The notes: a model not told the origin generated them from the sequence alone. A stretch of 64,000 bases of DNA from Candidatus Altimarinota bacterium (GCA_028689115.1 JAQTWV010000001.1:310001-374000); one strand, 5' to 3'; positions 1 through 10,872 are shown, numbered from the stretch's first letter. A program made the numbers and translations.

Positions 1-987
1 AAATATTCATTTTTTATATCAACTATCTTTTTCAAGTGTGTAAGCTATAAGTAATCATTTAGAATGTCATGGTCAAATAGCATGTAATATTCATAATATA
101 TAAACTATTCAAAAAATAATCATTATATTTCAAATTCATTTTTGAAAGTAATCATTTATATATTTCATTACTTTTTTTAAATAGTCATTATTATATCAAT
201 AATCACTTAGATTTTTTTGCTTAATACTTTCATTTATATTTCCAAGTTCATCAATTTTTTTGTTACTTAATTCTATATCCAATTTCTCTCTATATTCTTG
301 TCATGGAGATAATGCATTATTTATAGGATCCCATCAAAAGTCTATTTCTTCTTTGTCTGTATAATTATCAAAATCACTATCTATTTCTTTTGGATTCGTC
401 ATGTATACTATTTCTTCTTCATCACTTAATCAATCTCAATCTGTATCTATTCTAACTACGTTTAAATTATTTAAATCAAGAGTTAATTCTTTTATTTTTG
501 GTGTTAAAACTTTATAAATTATTGGTTTTATGTTTTTAATTCAATTATTTAAATCATAAATAGTTATCCTATTAGTTTGAAGTTTAAATTCTGAAAAGTA
601 ATTTACATTTAACTTAAAATAATCTATTTTTTTATTACAAGTAAAGCTGTAATTAGCGGATAATCAATTAGTTAAAATTATATATGCTTCATCTCTATCT
701 ATCTTTATTTCTCATAACTTACAATTTTCTCAGTTTATATTAAAAAAAATGTTATCATTTATATATTTTTTTATTATATTTTCATTTTCAAAATAATCTA
801 TAACTCAGTCTGGATTTATTCAATTATTTTTTAATAAATATTCTATCTCAAAACTATGAAAATATGTATTAATATTTATAATGTTTCATTTTATATTTGC
901 TGTACTTACTGAAATATCTAAAGGATGAGCAAAAGTTGTACTATATGCTCATAAAAATAAAAGTAAAATTAGGAGTATTTTTTTCAT
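1..987 (-). CDS. NicO/RcnA-type nickel-cobalt transporter with TSP3 repeats (partial, runs off left edge)
   Basis: About 329 residues are visible when TGA is read as Gly; the frame is still open at base 1. A hydrophobic signal peptide of about 20 residues is followed by a mature start HPLDIS, which resembles the HP-start of the periplasmic DUF1007-type domain that often accompanies RcnA transporters. Around residues 182-225 lie two Asp-rich repeats (DTDGDGLSDEEE, DSDFDNYTDKEE) of the thrombospondin type 3 calcium-binding kind. From residue ~285 a membrane segment starts and contains HAIGPGHSKG, the signature of the NicO family (HAxxPGHGK), which exports or imports Ni/Co across the inner membrane. 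The combination in one chain is seen directly; the transported metal is inference. It is convergent with nothing on its right: the large gene upstream on the same strand ends 62 bases before it in a terminator. Confidence 0.75.
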
Positions 988-1022
988 TATTGTTAGTTAT
1001 TTTTATTAGGCTTATTATAAAT

Positions 1023-1050
1023 AAAAAACTCTGGATTACCAGAGTTTTTT
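1023..1050. terminator. Terminator hairpin after the DUF1800-DUF1501 gene
   Basis: Perfect 7-bp stem ACTCTGG / CCAGAGT with loop ATTA, flanked by A6 on the left and T6 on the right, so it can end transcription on both strands. It overlaps the last codons of the large minus-strand gene. Confidence 0.85.
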
Positions 1051-4000
1051 ATTTTGATAAATATTTACTAAATATATATCAAGTAGTTCATTCTTTTAGA
1101 TTTTTTGATTTAATGACTTTTATCATAAAAAATCATTTTTCATGTAGTTGAGTTATTTGTTCAACTATGTCTCATTTTTCTAAAATTCACACATTTTCTT
1201 TCCAATATGGATCAGCTTTTAAATATAAATTATCTACATTTACTTTGAATTGCAGAGTTTTTAATTTAAATTCGTTTGTTGTTGTTTGTTTTTGTATTGT
1301 ATTATTTGTTTTTATAATTTCTTTTTGTTCATTTACTTTAGTTTGCGTATTTTTTATTTGAATTATATTTTTTCAAGTTGGTTCTATATCATTATTTACG
1401 ACTTTTTTAATTTTAATTTTTTTTCTAGCATTTTTAAAATTTATAGAAAAATCTCTAATTACTTCATTTAATTTTTTTAGTGCATTTGCTTTTGTATCAG
1501 AATCTATATTTCACATTTTAGAAATAGAAATATATACAAGTAAATCATTTAAATTATTAATTAGTTTTTGAGTATATTCTTTTGAAAAATTTTGATCAAT
1601 TATAAATTGTCATATTTTTGATAATTTAGTATTTATAGGTGATCATTCTATGTTTGCTAACTTGTAGTTTCAAATTTCTACATAAGATATTTTTTCTAAA
1701 AGTAGATTTAATACACTTTTTTTATCACTTAAATTTTCACTATTTTTAAAAGTAGTATCATAAATTTGTGCTTTATATTCTTCTTTTTCTCTCATTTGCT
1801 CAACTGCTTGTTCAAGTCTATAAGTTTCACTTTGTTCTACTCACATAGTGGCAACTTTTTGGTCAGGATCTACTCAACAAGAGTTATCATAATAACTTGG
1901 AGAAAAATCTCAATATTTACAAACATCTCTTCTAAGAGTAGAACCTCATCAACCAGAACTATAAGTTTTAGTTGTATCTTCAACTTGATTTCAAGTTCAA
2001 GAATTATTATTTCAAGAGTTATTATCTCAAGGATTTGTATTTCAAGGTTCTATAATTTTTGGAACTATTATATTTCATGAAGAATCTGTTTCTACTAATG
2101 CGAAATATGTAAAATGATTTACTATTAAATCTAAATTACCTCAATTTTTTGAAATACGAGAATTATTTTCTCTTATCCAATTTATTCAATCCTCACTTGA
2201 TAACACTGTATAATTTTTTGAAACATCTAAATTTGGAATTTTTATAGTTACATTTTTATTTAGTTTCATTCAAACTCATAATTGATCTGCTCAAACTTTT
2301 ATTATTTTATCAATTGTATATTTAGACAATAATTCTCAATTATAATTGCTATTTTTAGCTAAAAAATATTCTTTATTTATTTCTTGTGGTACAACAAATC
2401 ATCAATTCCAAATAGTTCAAGTACTACTAGAAAATAAATTATTTACATATGTTCAACTACTTGTTTTTATTGTAATACTATTTTCTCAAATTATATCTTT
2501 ATCAATTACTTTATCTCAAACTAATATTCAACTTGAAGTATTTGTGTCTAAATCATAGTTTAATCAAATTTTTAAATTATTATATTTTCATAATCTACTG
2601 TCACTATCTAGAGAAATATTGTCTGTATTATTTTTTACTTCTGGTGAAACAAAACTTCATTCTAATATTGTAGGAGAATATTGATTATCATAAATTGTAA
2701 TCTTGTAAAAATACGTTGCCTTTGATTCTATATTATTTAAATAAATATCTAAATTATCTTCATTTACAGTCATATATCTAGATATATTGTATTGAGATTC
2801 TTCAAATAAATTATTTTGGTCTTTTCAATACTGAATTTTTACGTATGAAGCTTCACTTGGTTTAAAATTTATATCATCTACATTAAATTTCAATTTAATT
2901 TTTGTTCTAGAAGTATTATAGTATTCATATTCCTTTCTAAAAAGTTCAATTTTAGGAGGATTAGTATCTACATAATCATCTATATCAAAAGTTCATCATA
3001 ATTGTGGACTTATATCTTTTCAATAAAGTGATTCTAATACGCTTGAATAAACTGCTCTATAATCAACTCAAACTCATAACCAATTTTCTTTAGAATCTTT
3101 AAACGACATATTTCAATATACTTTTTTATCTAGGGAAGAAAGTAGTTTTGTATTATTTGAAATAATAAACATTCATCAAGCTTTTCAATGATCAGTTCAC
3201 ATAGATGCTGTCATTTTATTTGTTCTTCAAAATTCTGAAAATAACAATATAGTTACATCTTCTTTATTTTTAACCCTATTAAAATATTCAACAGTTCTAT
3301 CAGCTACCTTATCAAAATTATTATTTAAAGTATCTTTTTGATTTCAGTGCGTATCATATCATCAATCTGCAGACATTCTAGCTATACTTGAAATATTTGA
3401 ATCAAAAATAGTTTCTAAAAATATGAAGTTATCTTCCATATCGTATCATGAACCAGGTCTTCATCCTGCATTATATGAATCTAGGGCTACATTATTAATT
3501 GTAACTGAGTTTTTGAATACATTTTTAGAATTACCAGGATAATTTCTATTTCATAATATATCCTTTATTACATTTCTTTTATAGTTTTTAAAAGTAGTAC
3601 TTGTTGCATCAGCTATATTGAAATAAGCATTACTTCAAATATTTAAATAATTTCATCATCTAAATATAAGTGGTGCATATCATCACATTACAATTGTTTT
3701 TGTATAATCCTCATTTTTCAAAAATCCTCAAATAATTCAATCATCTTCTATATTTATTACATTGTCTAATGAAGTTATTTTTTGAGAAGCTAAATCATGA
3801 GCCCTTGAATTATCAGGAGTTCATACTCTATTTATAAGTCTTAAATTTCATGAATCATATAATTGTTTAAATGGTGCAAGTGAAGAATTTATATAATAAT
3901 CATTATCTAAACTCATTATTCACGTTCAAGTTAATGCTCAAGTTCATCTATATTCTAGATATTTATCATATTCATTTTTAGGTATAACTCAGTGTAGATA

Positions 4001-6052
4001 ATCCATTCAACCTCAAGCTTTTACTATTATTAATTTTGAATTATTATTAACTAATAAATTATTTATTCAATTTACTATATCTTCTGATAAATCATAACCA
4101 CTTTGCATAACATATTCTGGCTGAATTATCATAAAATGAATTAGTGATTTTAAATAATAATTTTTAAAAGTATTATTTGTTAAATCAAAATTAACTGGAT
4201 TTCAATTATTATCAGTAGTTAAAAAATTTATTAATTTATTTCTAATATCAATAGGTAATTTTCTATCTAAATATAATTTATCTTCTAAATATGTAATTAA
4301 GCTTTCTTTTGTAAAATCTTTTTGTATTAAGTAAAATCAATCTATTTCAGTACTTCAAGATATATTTTTATTTATTCAATTATTTATATAAATACCACTT
4401 GTTATATTTATAATACTATTTTTATAATCTAATCTTCATTCATTTATAATTATTTTTTCGTTTGCATTAATTGATATTGAAAAATCATTAAAATCTATAC
4501 TTCAAGTATTTACTACGATATCATTATTATTAGAATCCTTTATTTGGAAATTTTTTAGATTTACAACTCAACTTAATCAACTTCAAGTTCCAGATTTTAG
4601 ATTTAATAACTCACTTTTATTACTATAAAGTATATTTTTAAAATCATCATCATTTCACGCATATGGAGTCAGGTATATTTTATCAGAAATTATTTTTGAT
4701 AAATCTAAGCTATTTACAAAATAACTAGATTCATTTACCCACTGAGTTTCAGTATATGCTGTAAAAAATGCTCAATTATTATCAAATCAATCTCTACCAA
4801 AAATATTTGGTGGATAATATGGATTCCATCAAAGATTTATTAAACTCCAAATCCTTATATTTTCAGGATTTAATCAAAAAATATTCGCTGTTCAAATACT
4901 TAGTTCAAGTGGATTTTTGTAAATAATAGTATTCATTGATTTATCACTATACATCATATCACTTGCAAGAAGCCATTTTACAGTATTATAAATATCAAAA
5001 TTATTTGAAATTATTTTGCTAGATATAGTATCTAATTCTTGTCTTGTAGGATTTTCAGCAACATAAAATCTATATAATTTGTCAGCTAAAAACATAGAAA
5101 TTGCATATTCTCTTTTTGAAAATATGTAATCTATTATATTATCTGCTAATCAATTATTTCAAGCTATAGGCGTTTTTAATAATTGTACATCTATTTCTCC
5201 AGTTGTTTCATTATAAAATGGAAAACTATCTCATGATTTTAAATTTCAATCTAAGAAATTTATTTTAGTATTTGTATTAATTGCATTATTGTAAGTAACC
5301 ATGTGAGTATTTTCATCACTTTCAAATCACATAATTATCTTAGATAAAGCTGCAACGTCAGCATCGTTATAATTTTTTGTATTTCAATTTTTTTCAGATT
5401 CACTAGGGATATATTCTAACATCAAAAATAATTGCAATATTTCTCTGGCATAATTTTCATTTGGATATTTAGGATTTGTTTGATTAAATAAGTCCAAAAA
5501 CTTTCAAAGTGAATAATCTCACGGATTTCAATTATTATATAAATTTCTTTTAATCATTTCTTTATAATTTCATAAAGTATGACTATAAAGCATATCATGA
5601 GTATTTTCTACATCTATATAATTTATATCACTTGATGTATTTACGAAAACAGAAAATATATCCTCAAATAATGTAAATAATTTAGCTTTTGCAGGATAAG
5701 GATCATATCATTTTTTTACTATGTAATATGATCTCATATTATCCGCGTTTGTGATACTAAATCATGTTCAACTAATAATATTATTTAATTTATTTTCAAA
5801 ATCTGTTCTATCAGGACCAATAATAGAAGGAAATAATAAATTAACTGCATTTTCAGCGCTTCAAGCTTGATATAGTTGTTTTACATTATCTCAATCAATT
5901 CAAAAAACAGCTTTTCTTGCTAAGTGATTTGCTTTTTCATAAGTCCAAGGATTATTAGCTCAATTTGTTTCATAAGCATATGATTTAAAAAAGAAAAAAT
6001 TATTACCAATTAATGATATCAAAACAAAAAATGAGATTATTTTTCTTAACAT
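1049..6052 (-). CDS. Giant secreted DUF1800-DUF1501 fusion protein with C-terminal SH3 domain (1667 aa)
   Basis: I followed this frame line by line and found no TAA or TAG over 1667 codons. Order: signal peptide (residues 1-25); DUF1800 from about residue 30 (NHLARKAVFG, then KLYRFYVAENPT near residue 320) to ~400; linker; DUF1501 from ~660 (LIIVKAGGGMDYLHG) to ~1015 with the family motif LLFSEFGRT and the TDHGKA segment; an Fn3-like stretch to ~1140; a Gly/Asn-rich low-complexity stretch near 1335-1375; a bacterial SH3 domain at ~1607-1667 ending TTGYIFSKYL. DUF1800 and DUF1501 proteins are usually encoded by two adjacent genes and are exported proteins of unknown biochemical role (DUF1501 is alkaline-phosphatase-fold related). 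Here they are one chain, and the SH3 end suggests attachment to the cell wall. Start: first ATG before the signal peptide. Function remains unknown. Confidence 0.85.
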
Positions 6053-6149
6053 TTTTTTTATTTATGAAATAATTAAATTTATTATAAAATTTGTTATATT
6101 TATGTCAATTTACTTTTTATAATTAGTTTTTTTATTTTATGTTTTCCTA

Positions 6150-6155
6150 TATAAT
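6150..6155 (+). promoter_or_regulatory. Candidate -10 box of the secreted coiled-coil gene
   Basis: TATAAT lies 36 bases before the ATG at 6192 inside the divergent spacer 6053-6191. No good -35 box is visible, so the call rests on the -10 alone. Confidence 0.35.
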
Positions 6156-6191
6156 ATATACCGTAATTATTTACTTATTAACATATTTACT

Positions 6192-7190
6192 ATGAAAAAG
6201 ACTAATTACCTAGCAATTGTTTTATTATTAGCTTTATCTTTTGGGATATCAAATGCTAATGACGATTTAGATGTTACATCTTCTGTTTCTACAAGTGTAA
6301 AAGTTTGTGAATCAGGCGATGATTGTGGTGGAATAATTAAATCTGAAAGTGAAATTAAAAGTGAAGATGAAATTAAAATTAGACCAATACCAACTCTTTA
6401 TACTTGATCTTGAGTAAGAGAAAAAATGAAAATACACAAGGCAGAAGATTCTGAAATGCATAAAAGTATTTCTGGAACAGGTTCAAGAGAAAAAATGGAA
6501 TGAATTAAAAGTGAAATAAAAACTTTTAAAAAAGATATTAAAGAAATAAGAGCAGAAAAAAAAGATGAAATTTCAGAAAATTTTAAAACTATGAAAGAAA
6601 ATAGAGAAGAAATTAAATCAGAATTTTCATTAAAAAGTGTTTTAAAATGATTAAATTCTGAATTAAATACTGAAATTAAAACGTTAAATGACACTTTTAG
6701 AGCTGATGTAAAAGATTTAGAAGATCAAATAAAAGATAATGTTTGAGATTTAGTAAAAGTAAAAGAATTGAGATTAGAATTACAAAATTTAAGAGTAGCT
6801 TATTATGAAAAATTAATTTCATTAGTAACTGATTCTACTGTAAAAGCTGAATTAACTTCTAGATTAGATTTAATGAAACAAAATTTTGAACTAATTAATT
6901 CAAATATAGATGCTAGAATTGAATATAGAGGTAAATTAAACGATAAAGTTTCTACTTTTAAAGATACTCTTTCAACTAAATTAGAAGCTGGTTTACCTAA
7001 AGTTAAAGAAGCTAATATTGAAAAAGTATTAACAAAAGTTGATGGAATTTTAGAATTAATTGATAAAAATACTAAAATTTCTCAAACAAATAAAGATAAA
7101 TTAATGGCACAAATAATCGCATTAAAAGAATTATTGGAAGAACAATTAGAAGCTAATACACAAGCAACTTTAGATGTTTCAACTAATTAA
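6192..7190 (+). CDS. Secreted coiled-coil protein, unknown function (332 aa)
   Basis: Signal peptide of about 22 residues (MKKTNYLAIVLLLALSFG...) then an acidic Ser-rich stretch with CESGDDCGG, then from about residue 80 an almost pure Lys/Glu/Leu helix to the C-terminus, with heptad-like spacing (KSEIKTFKKDIKEIRAEKK). I recognise no family. Only a few TGA-Gly codons occur because the protein is helical. It stands alone between a divergent giant secreted gene and its own strong terminator. A rod-like periplasmic or surface spacer is a reasonable guess, nothing more. Confidence 0.8.
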
Positions 7191-7195
7191 TTAAT

Positions 7196-7217
7196 AAAAG
7201 AGCTTATGCTCTTTTTT
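7196..7217 (+). terminator. Rho-independent terminator
   Basis: AAAAGAGC, loop TTAT, GCTCTTTT followed by T-run; directly after the stop of the coiled-coil gene. Confidence 0.9.
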
Positions 7218-7300
7218 TAATACAAATTTAATATTGACTTATTAATTTTTAATATTATCATATATTTAACTTAATAGTATTTCTTCAATTTATTTAAAAT

Positions 7301-7813
7301 ATGAATGAAGTTTCTCCTTTAAATACAGAATTAGAAAGTGTAATAGATACTTCTGAATATTATAATAATCAATTAGTTAACATAAAAACAACTAAAAATT
7401 TTTTATGAAAACAAATTAAATATTTTTTTTATAATGAGATGAGTGTTTTATTATGATTTATAGAATTAAATATTTTAAATTCTGAATCGGGAAAAAATAT
7501 TATTACAATTACTGAAATCACATCCGCATCATGATACAGATATTTATCTGATTCAGCAAAAAAAAATTATGATGAAAATTGATATGAAGATTGACAATTT
7601 ATAAAATGAAAAGCAGCATGATTTTTATCATTTGTCATTAAATATATTAATCAAAATTTTGGTTCTAATAAAGAAATTCTTGTTATTTGTAAGGAAAAAA
7701 ATGAATCTAATTTAAAGCCAGTTATTGAATCTATTAAAAACTTAGTTTGAAATATAATTGATAATATTTCCGAATGATGACAAAAAGCATCATTTATAAT
7801 TAAATTAAAGTAA
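7301..7813 (+). CDS. Hypothetical protein (170 aa)
   Basis: Open from ATG 7301 to TAA 7813 with TGA as Gly. No signal peptide or membrane segment. Mixed alpha/beta-looking sequence with a central Trp/Gly-poor segment and several TGA-coded glycines next to aromatic residues (ENGYEDGQFIKGKAAGF). I do not recognise it. Only four bases separate it from the next small gene, so the two are probably co-transcribed and end at the terminator at 8061. Confidence 0.65.
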
Positions 7814-7817
7814 ATAT

Positions 7818-8060
7818 ATGAGTAAAGATTTTTTAGTACCAGAATGAGCACCAATAATATTGCCAGATTGAGAGGTATTTCATAATCCTACTGATTTTGC
7901 TGTGACTTTTTCTTGAAAAGAATTATTTATTTTTGAAAATGTTAAAAAATGAATGAATAGTATCTTATCTATTGAAAAATGAGATGATGTTATTTTTGTT
8001 CAGACTGAAAGTTTTTGAGAATTAAGAATAAATGTTTCACATTTTATGACTATGCAATAA
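7818..8060 (+). CDS. Small hypothetical protein (80 aa)
   Basis: ATG 7818 to TAA 8060. Begins MSKDFLVPEGAPIILPDGEVFHNP and continues with short beta-type segments (LFIFENVKKG, DVIFVQTESFGELRI). No family recognised. It is downstream partner of the 170-residue gene and is followed at once by a terminator whose left arm starts on its stop codon. Confidence 0.65.
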
Positions 8061-8097
8061 AAAACAATAAAATATATATTTTATTGTTTTTTTATTT
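8061..8097 (+). terminator. Terminator hairpin
   Basis: AAAACAATAAAATATA paired with TATTTTATTGTTTT and a T-run; ends the two-gene unit 7301-8060. Confidence 0.85.
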
Positions 8098-8292
8098 ATT
8101 TAACCTAAAACTATATCTTTCTTTTTTTCTTCAAATTCTTTTTTATCTATTATTATATAATACATTATTTTAAATTATTAAAGTAGTATTAAACACTAAA
8201 AAATTAAAATAACAATCCAAAATGATAACTATTTTTTTTCATTATTTAAATATAGATATAATTACTAAAGATTCATATGTATTTATTAAAAT

Positions 8293-8298
8293 ATAATA
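8293..8298 (+). promoter_or_regulatory. Candidate -10 box before the glycine-rich prepilin
   Basis: TATAAT eight bases before the ATG at 8307, in a 246-base spacer that otherwise shows no gene. So close a -10 would give a nearly leaderless mRNA; the call is tentative. Confidence 0.3.
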
Positions 8299-8306
8299 TT
8301 TAAATA

Positions 8307-9896
8307 ATGAAAAAAGCCTTTACTTTAGTAGAATTAATTGTTGTAATAACTATACTCGCTATTTTATGAACAATAGCATTTATAAGCTTAGAATGATATA
8401 GTTGAGAAGCTAGGGATTCTAAGAGATTAAATGATGTTAATAATATATTTAAAAAAATATCTTTAGAAAGAGTTAAATGAGTTTATCCAGAAAATTTGAT
8501 GGTTAATTGAGTAGATACATCATCTTGATTAATTTTGTGATGAATAATTCCAACCAAATCTGCACAATGAACCGTTAATTTTTCTGAAATTAAAGAAGAA
8601 GAAAATAGTTTTAAAGATCCTAAATGAAATAATTATATATTATCTTATGCTATATGATGAAGTGGTACTTGAGCATATAAATTTGTACAACTAGCTACTA
8701 TAAATGAGAGAAAAAATGAGGCGGTTTTAGTTTGAGATTATTATAAATTACAAACTTGAGATAGTGAAAGTTTAATTTTTTCAAATTCAAATGATTTAAA
8801 TTCAGCTCTTGTAGAAGATAAAAAATGAATATTACCATACAATATATATTGATCTGAAAATGTTAGTTCAAGTTGTTCTCAAAATTATACTTGGGATTGA
8901 AATTCTTGTGTATTAAATAAATATACTATAAGTTGAAGTTTTGGTATTGATGCAAGTTGATCTGTATTAGATATTTGTTGAATTAGTGAATTAGCTGATT
9001 CAAATTGAAGTTTTGATGTATTGAGAGATTATTGAAGTACTTGTAATAATATTACAGCTACAAGAAACTGATATACATGTACTACAACTACTGATTGACC
9101 ATCAAATTTAACTAATGATATATTAAATATAGCCTGAAATTGTACATTAAATAGTTTTGTATTTACTCAAACTATTTCTTCTAATTTAAATAATTATGAT
9201 TTGCGTACTTCTGCTATATCGGGATGACGGGATCAAATAAAACCATTAGATGCAACAATTACTATAAATTCATGAGTTTATATAGGCTCTACTTCTATTT
9301 CTAATTCAGCATTAACTGTAACTTGATCATTTATATCAGGTTCAAGTATTGTTATTATAAATAATTGAACTATTATTGGAAAATGATGAAGTGGTTGATA
9401 TGGTGGTACATGGAATTGAGGTCCAGGTGCAGGTACACAATGATGACCATGACTTACAACTTCAGTTAATATTTCAGTACAAAATAATTGATTTATTTAT
9501 TGATGAGGAGGTTGAGGTTGATGAGGTTGATGAACTGCTGATAGTTCTTGACTTAATTATTGTATATGATGATGAGGAGGTTGAGGTTGAGCATGATATG
9601 GTGTAGCTGGAAATTGACAACCTTGCTGAGGTTCATATCCATGATGAAATTGATCCGCATGAACTGTTTCAACTGGTTGAAGTTGGTGAATATGAAAAAG
9701 TAATTGAAGTGCTACATCTTGACATTGATGAAATTGATGAGCTCCAGGTCAAGCATGATGAAATGGTGTAAATGCTACTTGAGGATATTCTCCAACTTGA
9801 TGAGCAGTTTGATGAGCAGCTTGAAATGCTATAGTTTGAAATGCTAATATTACTTGGTTATCTAACTGAACTGTTTTATGATGAATAATACAATAA
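8307..9896 (+). CDS. Type IV prepilin-like protein with a glycine-rich C-terminal domain (529 aa)
   Basis: The N-terminus KKAFTLVELIVVITILAILG is a class III signal: short basic leader, cleavage before F, Glu at mature position 5, then the hydrophobic assembly helix. Ordinary pilins are 130-200 residues; this one is 529. A middle region (residues 100-340) is Ser/Thr/Asn-rich with scattered Cys. From ~residue 355 to the end the chain is dominated by glycine, including a run of ten glycines near residue 400 and repeated GGxGG blocks, about half of them written as TGA. The frame is open throughout with no TAA/TAG. It may be a pilus-tip or fibre protein with an adhesive or flexible tail; that role is inference. 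It stands alone with its own terminator. A single CGG codon occurs at 9232. Confidence 0.8.
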
Positions 9897-9930
9897 AAAG
9901 AGCTTTAAAAGCTCTTTTTATTGTATTATT
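9884..9930. terminator. Long perfect terminator hairpin
   Basis: Twenty-base arms AATAATACAATAAAAAGAGC and its complement around loop TTTAAAA. The left arm includes the last codons and stop of the prepilin. A- and T-runs on both sides allow function on both strands. Confidence 0.9.
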
Positions 9931-9946
9931 TTGAATTTCTATTAAT

Positions 9947-10023
9947 TGGCAAGGACCGTTGGAATTGCACCAACGTCTCTCAGGGTCGGAATCTGAGCAC
10001 TCTTCGAATTAAGCTAGGTCCTT
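9947..10023 (-). tRNA. Atypical tRNA with anticodon CCG and encoded CCA (tRNA-Arg, or possibly a reassigned tRNA-Trp)
   Basis: On the minus strand: 7-bp acceptor AAGGACC/GGTCCTT, discriminator G and an encoded CCA; T-arm GTTGG/CCAAC with an unusual T-loop TGCAATT instead of TTCNANT; a weak D-arm GCTT/GAGT with loop AATTCGAA, lacking the GG of normal D-loops. The anticodon arm is either TCAGA/CCTGA (one A-C mismatch) around TTCCGAC or CTCAG/CTGAG around a 9-base loop; both place CCG as the anticodon. CCG reads CGG codons, which are rare here. A1-U72, G3-C70 and G73 together with the AATT of the D-loop recall bacterial tRNA-Trp. The opposite strand also folds, but it lacks a T-arm and CCA, so I prefer minus. 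Charging identity is open. Confidence 0.6.
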
Positions 10024-10067
10024 AAAACTTAACAATGCAATTATATTTAAAAATAAATAATTGCAAT

Positions 10068-10547
10068 TTAAATAAGATTTTTTGAATTCAATGCTCACAT
10101 ATAAGCAAGTCAGATCGCATCAGCAGCATCATCAGGTTTAGGTATAGTTTCAAGTCAAAAAATCATTTTTATAGCATTTTGAAGTTGTAGTTTATTTGCT
10201 TTTCCATTTCATGTTATAGCTTTTTTTACTTGTAATGGAGTATAATCAGATATTTTTATATTATTTTTTATAGCTTCATAAACTATTACTCATCTAGCTT
10301 GTGCTACATCAATTGCAGTTTTTGTATTTGTTTGAAAAAATAATTTTTCTATACTAAGTATTTCTGGATTGTATTTTTGTATTATATGATTTATATCAGT
10401 TCAAATTTCAAGTATTTTTAATGATAAATCTATTTTTGGAGTTGTTTTAAAAACTCAATAATCAATTAATTTCATCTTGCTATTTTCCTTTTTAATAAGA
10501 GCAAAACCTACTGTTGTTGTACCAGGATCTATTCATAATATAATCAT
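10068..10547 (-). CDS. ruvC: Holliday junction resolvase RuvC (159 aa)
   Basis: Starts MIILGIDPGTTTVGFALI, the RuvC motif carrying the first catalytic Asp; the second acidic residue is in LSIEKLFF with the family FF, and the C-terminal pair is KPDDAADAIGLAYM. RuvC cuts Holliday junctions as a dimer with RuvAB. Length is normal (E. coli about 170). TGA encodes conserved glycines (LGIDPG). Transcribed alone from a spacer shared with the divergent small gene at 10690. High confidence. Confidence 0.95.
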
Positions 10548-10583
10548 ATTTTAAAATAAATTATAAAAAAGTAAAGATAATAT

Positions 10584-10612
10584 TTGACAGTATATAAAAT
10601 ATATGGAATAAT
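10584..10612 (+). promoter_or_regulatory. Sigma70-type promoter for the 49-aa gene
   Basis: TTGACA at 10584-10589, 17-base spacer, AATAAT at 10607-10612. Transcription would begin near 10619, at the start of the leader motif described next. Confidence 0.6.
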
Positions 10613-10618
10613 ATATAT

Positions 10619-10655
10619 GTATACTTAAATTATTTCCACAGGAGAACTAACTCCT
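10619..10655 (+). promoter_or_regulatory. Leader motif shared with 58219, followed by AGGAG/CTCCT hairpin
   Basis: GTATACTTAAATTATTTCCA followed by CAGGAG recurs with few changes at 58219 (GTATACTTAAATTACTTTCA then CAAGAA). Here it is followed by a small hairpin AGGAG-AACTAA-CTCCT. It could be a 5' UTR element or an operator in this divergent spacer. Direction of action is unknown. Confidence 0.4.
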
Positions 10656-10689
10656 AATAACAAGTATTATTAATATAATATAAAAAAAT

Positions 10690-10839
10690 ATGCAAAACAG
10701 AAAAATAAAAATTGATTGAGCTGTTTTAGATAAAATATCTTGATCAGAAGTAATGACTGATTCTGAAAAACTAAGTTTTATGAAATATGTCGGTTATATG
10801 ACAACTTCAGAACAAAGGGAATTAGTAGAAATTATATAA
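10690..10839 (+). CDS. Small hypothetical protein (49 aa)
   Basis: ATG 10690, TAA 10839: MQNRKIKIDGAVLDKISGSE... with internal TGA-Gly codons. It has a good promoter and leader upstream and a terminator downstream, which argues that it is a real short gene. No family recognised; the pattern (basic start, compact amphipathic helix) could be a small DNA-binding or regulatory protein but nothing proves it. Confidence 0.5.
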
Positions 10840-10840
10840 A

Positions 10841-10872
10841 TAGGGAAGAAATGCAGTCTTCTCTATTTTTTT
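10841..10872. terminator. Terminator hairpin between convergent genes
   Basis: AGGGAAGA, 7-base loop, TCTTCTCT then T-run; serves the 49-aa gene and overlaps the end of the minus-strand prepilin. Confidence 0.65.

Noticed and set aside
9376-9606. Acidic 76-residue ORF (Asp/Glu/Val-rich) on the plus strand
   Set aside because: It is the +1 shadow of the glycine-rich prepilin tail: GGT/TGA repeats read in another frame give GAT/GAG codons.
9947-10023. Reading the tRNA on the plus strand (anticodon CGG, Pro)
   Set aside because: The plus strand has a G-U pair where minus has a mismatch, but it lacks a T-arm next to the acceptor stem and has no CCA end.
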